Source of the DNA: an uncultured Clostridia bacterium
GTDB taxonomy: Bacteria > Bacillota > Clostridia > Peptostreptococcales > Anaerovoracaceae
Assembly: GCA_937889655.1 (NCBI GenBank)
Contig: CALBZG010000191.1
Coordinates: 1-6,927, forward strand
Direction: 5' to 3'
Length of the DNA stretch: 6,927 nucleotides
The notes beneath the pieces are model-generated. The model worked only from the letters and a program-made list of their open reading frames with translations, had not been told where the DNA came from and ran no database searches. Below, in pieces: positions 1-5,659 of the stretch; the first letter of the stretch is position 1; each line of letters starts with the position of its first letter. The translations under genes were made by a program, and so were the position numbers.

Positions 1-2
1 AT

Positions 3-36
3 AAAAAAGCCACCAGAGTACTCGCACTCTAATGAC
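3..36 (-). terminator. Rho-independent terminator of the universal stress protein gene
   Basis: Read on the minus strand, GTCATTAGAGTG (36-25) pairs with TACTCTGGTGGC (20-9) around the loop CGAG. This gives a 12-bp stem that includes several G-U pairs, followed directly by six T (8-3). The G-U pairs become C-A mismatches on the plus strand, so the hairpin is specific to minus-strand RNA. It lies about 50 nt beyond the stop codon of the stress-protein gene and is its natural terminator. Confidence 0.75.
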
Positions 37-53
37 CTTTTGTCTACGATCTG

Positions 54-81
54 AATCACGGCCTAATGGCCGTGATTTTTT
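54..81 (+). terminator. Rho-independent terminator for a plus-strand gene left of the window
   Basis: A perfect 10-bp stem, AATCACGGCC (54-63) with GGCCGTGATT (68-77), closes a TAAT loop and runs into a T tract (76-81) on the plus strand. The minus-strand side has no T tract after the stem. It should therefore stop transcription entering from the left, from a convergent plus-strand gene whose end is not in the window. Confidence 0.75.
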
Positions 82-85
82 GATA

Positions 86-1063
86 TTATAACTTTGCTTG
101 CTTTTCTTTCAATTTTTCGTAATAGCCTTCGATGCTGTTCGCTCTCAATTTGCTCTTGGTGTCTGCATCTTTAACGATCAGAACCGGACACAAGGCTGTT
201 TTCAGCACCATTTCAGAAACTGATCCAAGTACCGTACCTACGAATATGCCGATACCATTGCTCCCCATGATGATCATATCGGCTTCCTGTTCATTAGCTT
301 CAGATACTATTTCCATGGCCGGTGATCCGGATTTTACTTTTTTAGTCAGTTTGATTTCCCCTGTATCGATTCCCTTCAGAGTCATATCAATGATTTCCTG
401 ACCGGCTTCCAAGAATTTCGCCTCATCGATGATACCATAGTATTCAGGCGGTCTTGGAACAACACTCAGCAAAATGATTTCGCAATGATTTCGCTTGGCG
501 ATCTTCAATGCCTCTGCAACTGCTTCCCTTGAGCCTTCAGAACCATCTGTTCCCACAAGGATTTTATCATAGGTTTTCTTTGTGTGGGTGTAATAAGCTT
601 TGTCATAGTTCGCACTCAGTTTGTCTATGGTTTTATGATCTTTAACGATCAGGACCGGGTGCAGAGCAGTTTTAAGCACCTTCAACGAAACGCTTCCCAG
701 CAAAGTGTGTGCGAACCCGCCAAGGCCATTGCTGCCCATAACAATTAAATCAGGATCCGATTGACCTGCTTCATCCAGGATCTCCAGCACAGGAGAGCCG
801 CCGACATGAACTTTGCGCGTAAGTTTTATATCGGTCAAATCTACACCGTCGGCAGTGCCATCGATAACGTTCTGGCCGATCTCAACGAGCTGCTCTCTGG
901 TGGCTTTGCTGTGAGGATAATACCCTCTATACGCTTCCGGTGATAGTATTACATTCAGCAATACAATCTCAGATTCACCTATGCGTGCTAATTTTGCAGC
1001 CTCGTCCAGTGCAGCTTTTGACCCATCTGACCCGTCTGCAGCCACTAATAATTTCTTGTACAA
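86..1063 (-). CDS. Universal stress protein with two tandem UspA domains
   Basis: Cytoplasmic nucleotide-binding stress protein made of two UspA folds (325 aa from the TTG start). Domain 1 (about residues 1-142) opens with YKKLLVAADGSDGS. Domain 2 (about 165-299) opens with YDKILVGTDGSEGS. Both carry the ATP-binding signature G-2X-G-9X-G-S (MGSNG...LLGS and MGSNG...VLGS), so both probably bind ATP. The start is taken as TTG at 1063 because AAGGAG lies 9 nt upstream and UspA proteins usually begin right at this beta strand. An in-frame ATG at 1150 would add 29 residues (MVALAIIRAFLRRLDKG...) but has only a weak AAGG upstream. The linker after domain 1 resembles the C-terminal tail (VLIVKD..T..KL.AN....YY), so the duplicated unit included the linker. 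The gene has its own promoter and terminator. The family is certain, but the stress or ligand is unknown. Confidence 0.93.
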   Translation of the reverse strand: MYKKLLVAADGSDGSKAALDEAAKLARIGESEIVLLNVILSPEAYRGYYPHSKATREQLVEIGQNVIDGTADGVDLTDIKLTRKVHVGGSPVLEILDEAGQSDPDLIVMGSNGLGGFAHTLLGSVSLKVLKTALHPVLIVKDHKTIDKLSANYDKAYYTHTKKTYDKILVGTDGSEGSREAVAEALKIAKRNHCEIILLSVVPRPPEYYGIIDEAKFLEAGQEIIDMTLKGIDTGEIKLTKKVKSGSPAMEIVSEANEQEADMIIMGSNGIGIFVGTVLGSVSEMVLKTALCPVLIVKDADTKSKLRANSIEGYYEKLKEKQAKL

Positions 1064-1072
1064 TTGATTACT

Positions 1073-1078
1073 CTCCTT
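1073..1078 (-). promoter_or_regulatory. Ribosome binding site fixing the TTG start of the stress protein gene
   Basis: AAGGAG (inside GGAAGGAG, 1080-1073) lies 9 nt upstream of TTG at 1063, in frame with the UspA domain. It is the best ribosome binding site near this gene and favours the TTG over the ATG at 1150. Confidence 0.75.
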
Positions 1079-1180
1079 CCGAATTTGAATATGATCGCTG
1101 CCCTTATCCAGCCTTCGTAGAAATGCCCGGATGATTGCAAGGGCTACCATCTGCCTTACTGTAACAACTGTTTATCTTGT

Positions 1181-1210
1181 ATTATAACTCTCTATTACGC
1201 TTTAACACAA
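1181..1210 (-). promoter_or_regulatory. Sigma-A-type promoter of the stress protein gene
   Basis: On the minus strand TTGTGT (1210-1205) is followed after 18 nt by a perfect TATAAT (1186-1181). Transcription would begin near 1174, leaving a leader of about 110 nt before the TTG start. The promoter sits directly behind the udk stop codon, so the stress protein gene can be transcribed apart from udk. Confidence 0.6.
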
Positions 1211-1216
1211 TACCTG

Positions 1217-1918
1217 TTAATCATCCTTGCTTTGATTTTCACTCTTTTCATTGATGAGTTTCCGGAAATTGCTTGAAATGTGATTAGGCAATAGGTCTCC
1301 GTTCTGATGATCTATGACATAATGTTCCACTAGGTCCGCAAGAACCACTGTTGCGATTTCATTCGCCCCTCCCCTTGGCACGATGATGTCGGCATACATT
1401 TTTGAAGGCTCAACGAAGGCTTCATGCATTGGTTTCACTGTGGACAAATAGCGTTCGATGGTTTCGTCAAAGGAACTCCCTCTCTCTTTGATATCTCTCT
1501 CCAGCCTGCGGATCAGCCGAATATCCGGATCAGCATCGACAAATATCTTTAAATCTATAATTGATCGGACTTTTTCTATTGCAAGGATCAGTATCCCCTC
1601 CAATATCAGTACCGCTCTGGGCTGCATGTTCATTGTCTTTTCGATACGTGCATGTGTGTTGAAATCATAGCTGGGCACTTCGATGCATTGCCCTTCCTTT
1701 AGGCTTTTCAGATGCGTAAGCAATAATTCATTGTCGAAAGCACCGGGATGGTCAAGATTTTTCTTCTCCAGTTCTTCCTGGGGAATGTCTGACAGATCTT
1801 TATAATACCAATCCTGAGAGAGGTAATTAACATTTTCTTTGCTGAATCTCTCCGCGATGGTGCGCGCTACTGTTGTTTTCCCGGCTCCCGACCCTCCTGC
1901 GATTCCAACAATGATCAA
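1217..1918 (-). CDS. udk: Uridine kinase
   Basis: Phosphorylates uridine (and cytidine) to the monophosphate in the pyrimidine salvage pathway, in the cytoplasm. The Walker A P-loop GGSGAGKTT is at residues 8-16. It is followed by the family motifs SQDWYYKD (34-41), NLDHPGAFD (54-62), PSYDFNTHARI (82-92), VLILEGIL (103-110) and the region RLIRRLERDIKERG with KPMHEAFVEPSKMYADIIVPRGG. At 233 aa it is some 25 residues longer than most Udk proteins, through a charged hydrophilic tail from about residue 206. It starts at TTG 1918, with GGGAGG (1932-1927) 8 nt upstream; the P-loop begins only 7 residues in, so no later start is possible. It lies between the AraC regulator and the stress protein on the same strand, but nothing ties their functions together. 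A related phosphoribulokinase/uridine-kinase-like activity cannot be excluded. Confidence 0.92.
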   Translation of the reverse strand: MIIVGIAGGSGAGKTTVARTIAERFSKENVNYLSQDWYYKDLSDIPQEELEKKNLDHPGAFDNELLLTHLKSLKEGQCIEVPSYDFNTHARIEKTMNMQPRAVLILEGILILAIEKVRSIIDLKIFVDADPDIRLIRRLERDIKERGSSFDETIERYLSTVKPMHEAFVEPSKMYADIIVPRGGANEIATVVLADLVEHYVIDHQNGDLLPNHISSNFRKLINEKSENQSKDD

Positions 1919-1926
1919 ACCCCATT

Positions 1927-1932
1927 CCTCCC
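1927..1932 (-). promoter_or_regulatory. Ribosome binding site fixing the TTG start of udk
   Basis: GGGAGG, 8 nt before TTG at 1918. An ATG at 1925 lies between them but is out of frame with the kinase, so the TTG is the real start. Confidence 0.75.
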
Positions 1933-1991
1933 TTCGTTAAAGCTGCTCGTTCCTTATCAGCGCCCGAGTGAATGCAACCTCTTGATTAGTT

Positions 1992-2021
1992 TATATACCC
2001 AGTGTTGAACGTTTTACCCAA
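1992..2021 (-). promoter_or_regulatory. Possible sigma-A-type promoter of udk
   Basis: On the minus strand TTGGGT (2021-2016) is followed after 18 nt by TATATA (1997-1992), about 75 nt upstream of the udk start. The hexamers are only moderately close to consensus. No clear terminator separates the AraC gene from udk in this 121-nt gap, so readthrough from the regulator is also possible. Confidence 0.35.
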
Positions 2022-2039
2022 TATGGCCTCGTACAGTTG

Positions 2040-2981
2040 TTATTTTCTTTGAAATTCTCTGGAATGACAGTTCCTGTATTCATTCGGTGTGAGGCCGATG
2101 ATTTTTTTAAAAGCCTTGATATATTGGCTGGCGTAATTGAATCCTACCTGCCCGGAAATTTCGGTGATACAAGATGCTGTTTCGTTCAGAAGATCGATGC
2201 TCCGATTGATCCTGTATTTGGTCAAATATTCATAAGGAGATAAATGTATGATGCTTTTGAAACACCGAAAGCATTCAGCTGTGCTGATGTTGGCAGAGTT
2301 CGCGATATCCTTGATCGTTATATTTGAGTCAAAATTATTTTGGATGAAAGCGATAAGAGTTTGTACTCTCTCCTGTCTTCTGCTTAACGAGGATGAAGGC
2401 GGTAAAACATCGAAGCGGATATTGGAGATGAGCTGATGCCATATCATGCTGATCTTCATGGCGGCCGAATATTCATATGCGAAGTCTTTTTTAGTTGTCA
2501 ATTCATCTCGAAGCTCCCATAAAAGGGACAATATGCTTTGCTGCCAATGGATTTCCGGCTTTAATAGAATTGCAGGCAATGCTCCGTTATTGATATATGG
2601 CAGAACAAATTTCTGTTCCATCCTGCTGCCTGGATAGAAGGACAACATTTTTTCCGGAAAATCCAGGCTGACGTATACGCCATCCTCGGAAATATTATTT
2701 GTCACATGCAGCAAGCCGCTGTTGACGAATATCCCATCACCCTCCATAAGGTCAAAATCATCTCCATTGACGCGCATTGATAACCGCCCTTTTTGAACCA
2801 TGGTAAACTGAACAGCATCATGCCAATGTAGGTCTTTATAGCCGCGGCCCGGTGGGACGCAGGAATATTTCGTTATGGTATATAGATTGATCGGAAAGGT
2901 GTCGTCAGGATATTCAGTTTTATAATAAAGTGTGTTTGTTGTATGGTTCAATTGAGTGCTCCGTTGATTTAATAACATCAT
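2040..2981 (-). CDS. AraC-family transcriptional regulator with N-terminal cupin domain
   Basis: DNA-binding regulator of the AraC/XylS family (313 aa from ATG 2981). A cupin-type sensing domain occupies about residues 35-110, with HWHD (52-55), VQKGRLSMRVNGDDFDLMEGDGIFVNSGLLH and a nearby conserved Pro-Gly stretch. The C-terminal AraC domain (about 205-305) has two helix-turn-helix units: ITIKDIANSANISTAECFRCFK (221-242) and ITEISGQVGFNYASQYIKAFKKIIGLTPNEYR (272-303), the second being the family signature. The ligand is not known; cupin-AraC proteins often sense sugars or small metabolites. The ATG at 2981 has no ribosome binding site, whereas TTG at 2951 (codon 11) has ACGGAG with a 7-nt gap, so the true protein may be 303 aa. 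It is divergent from a GNAT acetyltransferase, which is its nearest candidate target besides itself. No sugar transport or hydrolase genes are adjacent. Confidence 0.92.
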   Translation of the reverse strand: MMLLNQRSTQLNHTTNTLYYKTEYPDDTFPINLYTITKYSCVPPGRGYKDLHWHDAVQFTMVQKGRLSMRVNGDDFDLMEGDGIFVNSGLLHVTNNISEDGVYVSLDFPEKMLSFYPGSRMEQKFVLPYINNGALPAILLKPEIHWQQSILSLLWELRDELTTKKDFAYEYSAAMKISMIWHQLISNIRFDVLPPSSSLSRRQERVQTLIAFIQNNFDSNITIKDIANSANISTAECFRCFKSIIHLSPYEYLTKYRINRSIDLLNETASCITEISGQVGFNYASQYIKAFKKIIGLTPNEYRNCHSREFQRK

Positions 2982-2996
2982 TATCTGATAGGATAG

Positions 2997-3010
2997 CCGT
3001 ATAAATACGG
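2997..3010. repeat. Perfect inverted repeat in the araC-GNAT intergenic region
   Basis: CCGTAT and ATACGG flank AA, giving a 14-bp palindrome with 6-bp arms. It lies downstream of the presumed regulator promoter and upstream of the acetyltransferase gene. The size and symmetry fit an operator for a dimeric regulator, but no binding protein can be assigned from sequence. Confidence 0.5.
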
Positions 3011-3018
3011 GGATTTTA

Positions 3019-3041
3019 CTCTTATAATAATATTATAAGAG
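3019..3041. repeat. 10-bp inverted repeat overlapping promoter -10 elements
   Basis: CTCTTATAAT (3019-3028) and its exact complement ATTATAAGAG (3032-3041) are separated by AAT. The arms contain TATAAT on each strand (3023-3028 plus, 3037-3032 minus), so the element could act as paired -10 boxes for the two divergent genes, as an operator, or as both. Confidence 0.6.
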
Positions 3042-3055
3042 ATAAGAAAACACAA
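3027..3055 (-). promoter_or_regulatory. Possible promoter of the AraC-family regulator
   Basis: On the minus strand TTGTGT (3055-3050) is followed after 17 nt by TATTAT (3032-3027), inside the 10-bp inverted repeat. The -35 hexamer is the same TTGTGT seen upstream of the stress protein gene. No convincing -35 was found for the plus-strand acetyltransferase, although TATAAT at 3023-3028 could be its -10. Confidence 0.4.
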
Positions 3056-3074
3056 TTGTTATGGAGGATGATTT

Positions 3075-3503
3075 ATGGAGATCAAGAACGCGACTATGCA
3101 GGATTTCGACTTGGCCTTTGATTACATCGAAAAATTATGGACTTACAATACTTATGACAGGGATGTCATCCGGAAAGTCTATGAAGAGGTTCTAGCGAAC
3201 GACAATGATTTCGCCTTTTTCTTATTTGATAATGGTGAGCCAAAAGGTTTTTGCCATGGGACATTCTTCAATACTTTCTGGCTCTCCGGACAGACTTGCT
3301 ACGTGTCCAGCATCATATCCAATCAGGAAGATCGGGGAAAAGGCTATGGCATCAAGCTCATGGACCACGCAAAAGAACTGGCAACAGCACGCGGGTGCCA
3401 TGCGATCGTACTGGACTCCGGAATGCCTAGAAAAGAAGCCCATAGATTCTATGAGATTTATGGCTTTGAGAAATGCGCATACTGTTTCGAGCTAAAACTT
3501 TAA
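3075..3503 (+). CDS. GNAT-family N-acetyltransferase
   Basis: Small single-domain acetyltransferase (142 aa) of the GNAT superfamily, which moves an acetyl group from acetyl-CoA to an amine. Motif A, the acetyl-CoA pyrophosphate loop, is QEDRGKGYG (84-92) after the strand TCYVSSIISN. Motif B is AHRFYEIYGFEK (122-133), with Tyr126 or Tyr129 as a possible general acid. The hydrophobic strand FAFFLFDNGEPKGFCHGTFF (47-66) precedes the core. GGAGG at 3063-3067 lies 7 nt before the ATG, a strong ribosome binding site. The gene stands alone, divergent from the AraC regulator and ended by the terminator at 3522-3552. The substrate is not evident: the gene is typical of uncharacterised GNATs acting on small molecules or proteins, and nothing points to antibiotic modification. 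Confidence 0.9.
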   Translation: MEIKNATMQDFDLAFDYIEKLWTYNTYDRDVIRKVYEEVLANDNDFAFFLFDNGEPKGFCHGTFFNTFWLSGQTCYVSSIISNQEDRGKGYGIKLMDHAKELATARGCHAIVLDSGMPRKEAHRFYEIYGFEKCAYCFELKL

Positions 3504-3521
3504 GACCGCAACAACGATGGA

Positions 3522-3552
3522 AAAACCCACAAGCCAGCGGCTTGTGGGTTTT
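3522..3552. terminator. Bidirectional Rho-independent terminator between convergent genes
   Basis: A perfect 14-bp stem, AAAACCCACAAGCC (3522-3535) with GGCTTGTGGGTTTT (3539-3552), closes a 3-nt loop (AGC). T residues follow on both strands (TTTTGTATT on plus, TTTTT on minus). It ends the acetyltransferase transcript, 18 nt past its stop, and also the minus-strand sigI operon, about 50 nt past the last stop. Confidence 0.9.
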
Positions 3553-3604
3553 GTATTCCCATGTTTACTATTTATCAAGAAGAATTCTCAATAATTTACT
3601 ATCT

Positions 3605-4792
3605 TTAATCGTCTAGTTTTTCCCCGGTTAAACCTTCTAGGTATTGCAGCACTTCCTCGTAACTTGCCCCCTTGTCCAAAGTCCTCGCTACTTCAGAAAT
3701 ATAATTCATGCCTTTCTCACCTTTTCCACCTTTGGCATTTGGTGCTATTCCATTAGCCTTTAATATTTCGGCCGCTATTGCAGGGGCTGCTTTATAGGCA
3801 ACAGTATCTCCATCTTCTTCGTTATCTTCAGATCCTATGAGCCTGAAGTTCGCTGTTACCGTTACATTACGGTTCGGCATAGTAAATGTAGTCGTCGGAT
3901 CTTCATCATTTGCGAAAGTTCCTGCCGGAGCCGTCCATCCGGTAAACTCATATCTGTTGTTGGCTGATGCGGCAATGCTCACAGCAGCTCCTGAAGTATA
4001 TGGACCTTCGGTAATCGCTGAGGAAGTCCCACCGGTCGTTGCTGCCATCGATAGGGTGTAAGTGTCCGGCGCATCCATGCCGACATATACGGTTATGCTG
4101 GTGGCTTTCAATTGTGCGTTCCCAGCCTTATCAGTCGCACTCACCGCTATATTATACGCGCCCGGGGTTGTTGGTGTTGTCCATTCTGCAGACCAATTTC
4201 TCTTTCCGCTGACATCCGGCTCTTCAGAATAGTCGCTTGGACCAGTAATAACGATCGCTACTCCAGCCACACCGGATCCATCGATTGCTGTTCCTGTAAT
4301 ATCAGGATCAATGGCTTTTCCTATAATATCTACAGATTCTCCGGTATCCAGTTCTTCCATATTGGATGGTTCGGTAATCGTCGATGTTGGTGCCGTATTA
4401 TCGATGATCACCATGCCATCGAATGTGTCGGCATATGCGGAGCTGTCCTGAATCAATGCGATTTTAATATCATAAATTCCCTCAGGAGTCCCTGCATCGA
4501 CATCCAGATCAATGATTCCTTCCCAGGACTCGTCATCCAAGTACAACGTACTGGTCGTATAACTTTTTTCTGTGTCTCCCTGCATCAATGAGACTGTAGC
4601 CGATACCTCATCATCACTGTCCGCGTTCAATTCAAATTCTACAGGAACTTTTCTATCTGTATTGCTTCTTAGATATGCCGGGCTGTCCGGATCCGTAAGT
4701 ACTAGATCGTCAACAGTCGCAAAAGCCATCACAGGGATCATCGTCAGTAGCAACGCGGCTGTTACAATAAAAGCCAAACCTTTGTGTTTCAT
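3605..4792 (-). CDS. Exported modular protein with Ig-like and InlB/B-repeat-like domains
   Basis: Secreted protein of 395 aa from ATG 4792. A clear Sec signal peptide (MKHKG, then a hydrophobic stretch ending VMAFA|TVDD, cut after about residue 25) is followed by several regions. About residues 35-130 form a beta-rich region (VPVEFELNADSDDEVSATVSL). About 133-236 form an Ig-like domain of the kind found in bacterial surface proteins (NTAPTSTITEP to AYNIAVSATDKAGNA). About 244-317 form a divergent InlB B-repeat domain (YTLSMAATTGG to GWTAPAG to FTMPNRNVTVTANF). An acidic linker and a helical C-terminus follow (AAEILKANGI to NYISEVARTLDKGASYEEVLQYLEGLTG). There is no LPXTG, SLH or transmembrane anchor, so it is probably free or loosely wall-bound. 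The ATG has AGAGGTGA upstream; GTG at 4801, three codons earlier, is possible but overlaps that site. It follows rsgI by about 50 nt with no terminator and is probably the third gene of the sigI operon. Binding to wall or carbohydrate is inferred from domain type only. Confidence 0.85.
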   Translation of the reverse strand: MKHKGLAFIVTAALLLTMIPVMAFATVDDLVLTDPDSPAYLRSNTDRKVPVEFELNADSDDEVSATVSLMQGDTEKSYTTSTLYLDDESWEGIIDLDVDAGTPEGIYDIKIALIQDSSAYADTFDGMVIIDNTAPTSTITEPSNMEELDTGESVDIIGKAIDPDITGTAIDGSGVAGVAIVITGPSDYSEEPDVSGKRNWSAEWTTPTTPGAYNIAVSATDKAGNAQLKATSITVYVGMDAPDTYTLSMAATTGGTSSAITEGPYTSGAAVSIAASANNRYEFTGWTAPAGTFANDEDPTTTFTMPNRNVTVTANFRLIGSEDNEEDGDTVAYKAAPAIAAEILKANGIAPNAKGGKGEKGMNYISEVARTLDKGASYEEVLQYLEGLTGEKLDD

Positions 4793-4843
4793 ATTAGTCA
4801 CCTCTTATTTCCTTTATACATGTACGATATTTATTTCAAGCAC

Positions 4844-5659
4844 TCAATCTACCAATTCTTCATCCTGCAGGCTATTATTTCTCTTCTGAATACCCGGTGC
4901 CGTGACATTGGATTTTCTCTGAGCTTTAACCTCCAGCATGATTTCCTGGACTGATTTTTGTGCATATTGACCGATATATTCGTCATCCATATCTTCGAAT
5001 TCCTTGTCAGGATCTATTTTCGATATTAAATTCAGTTTTCCAGGGGTCAATACAGTATCATTTTCATTATCTTCTGTATAATCCCTTGCTTTCTGAACCA
5101 TCTCAAAACCGATGCCTTCAGCTTCTATGTTGACATCGTCCATGCCTTCAGCTTCGGCTGACTCTGATACTTCCTTTTTCAGGGATGCTAACAGCATGTG
5201 GGTTTTTTCATTATTTTTGCTGGAGACGGTTATAACGATATCCTCGATGCTATACTCATCCGCAGCATTGGTTTCTTCAAGTTCTTTGATGACGGCTGCA
5301 ACGGCATCATGGATATTCATATTTTTTAGATCTTCTAGCGGGAATTGTTCATCGTCTCCATCTACTTGATAGCTGATGACTTTATCAAAGCGATTCACGT
5401 CAAGAACGATGGATGGATTGGCATCTAAGCTAACTGATGAATAAGGTGTTGCATAAGCCCATGTGGACATACCTCCCACCATCAGCAATGCAACAAGGCA
5501 AGCAGCCATTGTACCAAATTTTCGGCCTGAAGTTCTTCTTGTCTCCATGTGTATCGATTCGCCAATTTGGTAATTTCTATTTCTAACCTTGGCGACACGC
5601 CCATCATCACCTAAGACAGCGGCTCGGTTATTTTCTATTTCTACTACGATTCCTTTCAA
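4844..5659 (-). CDS. rsgI: Anti-sigma-I factor RsgI, membrane protein
   Basis: Membrane-spanning anti-sigma factor that holds SigI inactive until an outside signal releases it. The cytoplasmic anti-sigma domain is at residues 1-45 (MKGIVVEIENNRAAVLGDDG). One membrane span follows at about 48-70 (FGTMAACLVALLMVGGMSTWAYA), then the conserved extracellular core (YSSVSLDANPSIVLDVNRFDKVI). Asn81-Pro82 in DANPS matches the site where RsgI proteins are reported to cleave themselves. The core ends with the family motif TPGKLNLISKI (205-215). The remaining 55 residues are hydrophilic with no recognisable domain, so it resembles the short Bacillus type rather than clostridial RsgI proteins fused to carbohydrate-binding modules. 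It starts at TTG 5659, overlapping the sigI stop by 4 nt (TTGA), with GGGAG 8 nt upstream, so translation is probably coupled to sigI. Confidence 0.9.
   Translation of the reverse strand: MKGIVVEIENNRAAVLGDDGRVAKVRNRNYQIGESIHMETRRTSGRKFGTMAACLVALLMVGGMSTWAYATPYSSVSLDANPSIVLDVNRFDKVISYQVDGDDEQFPLEDLKNMNIHDAVAAVIKELEETNAADEYSIEDIVITVSSKNNEKTHMLLASLKKEVSESAEAEGMDDVNIEAEGIGFEMVQKARDYTEDNENDTVLTPGKLNLISKIDPDKEFEDMDDEYIGQYAQKSVQEIMLEVKAQRKSNVTAPGIQKRNNSLQDEELVD

Noticed and set aside
1064..1174. Leader of the stress protein gene as a riboswitch
   Set aside because: It can form a stem, but no conserved core of a known riboswitch class was recognised and there is no terminator hairpin before the start codon.
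2040..2981. AraC-family gene as a sugar operon regulator with a local regulon
   Set aside because: No sugar transporter, hydrolase or kinase other than uridine kinase lies nearby, so a specific sugar role cannot be supported.
3205..3495. Open frame of 96 codons on the plus strand inside the acetyltransferase gene
   Set aside because: It is in another frame of a gene with clear GNAT motifs and its own strong ribosome binding site; the product has no recognisable features.
4112..4591. Open frame of 159 codons on the plus strand opposite the exported protein gene
   Set aside because: It lies wholly antisense to a gene with a signal peptide and recognisable domains, its product is rich in Cys, Ile and Arg with no domain pattern, and no ribosome binding site precedes it.
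4813..4839. Possible promoter TTGAAA - 15 nt - TATAAA between rsgI and the exported protein gene (minus strand)
   Set aside because: The 15-nt spacing is too short for a normal sigma-A promoter, and the gap has no terminator, so co-transcription with rsgI is simpler. A weak internal promoter is not excluded.
5112..5369. Ser-rich open frame on the plus strand opposite rsgI
   Set aside because: The Ser-rich composition reflects the complement of the acidic rsgI codons; there is no start signal or known domain.
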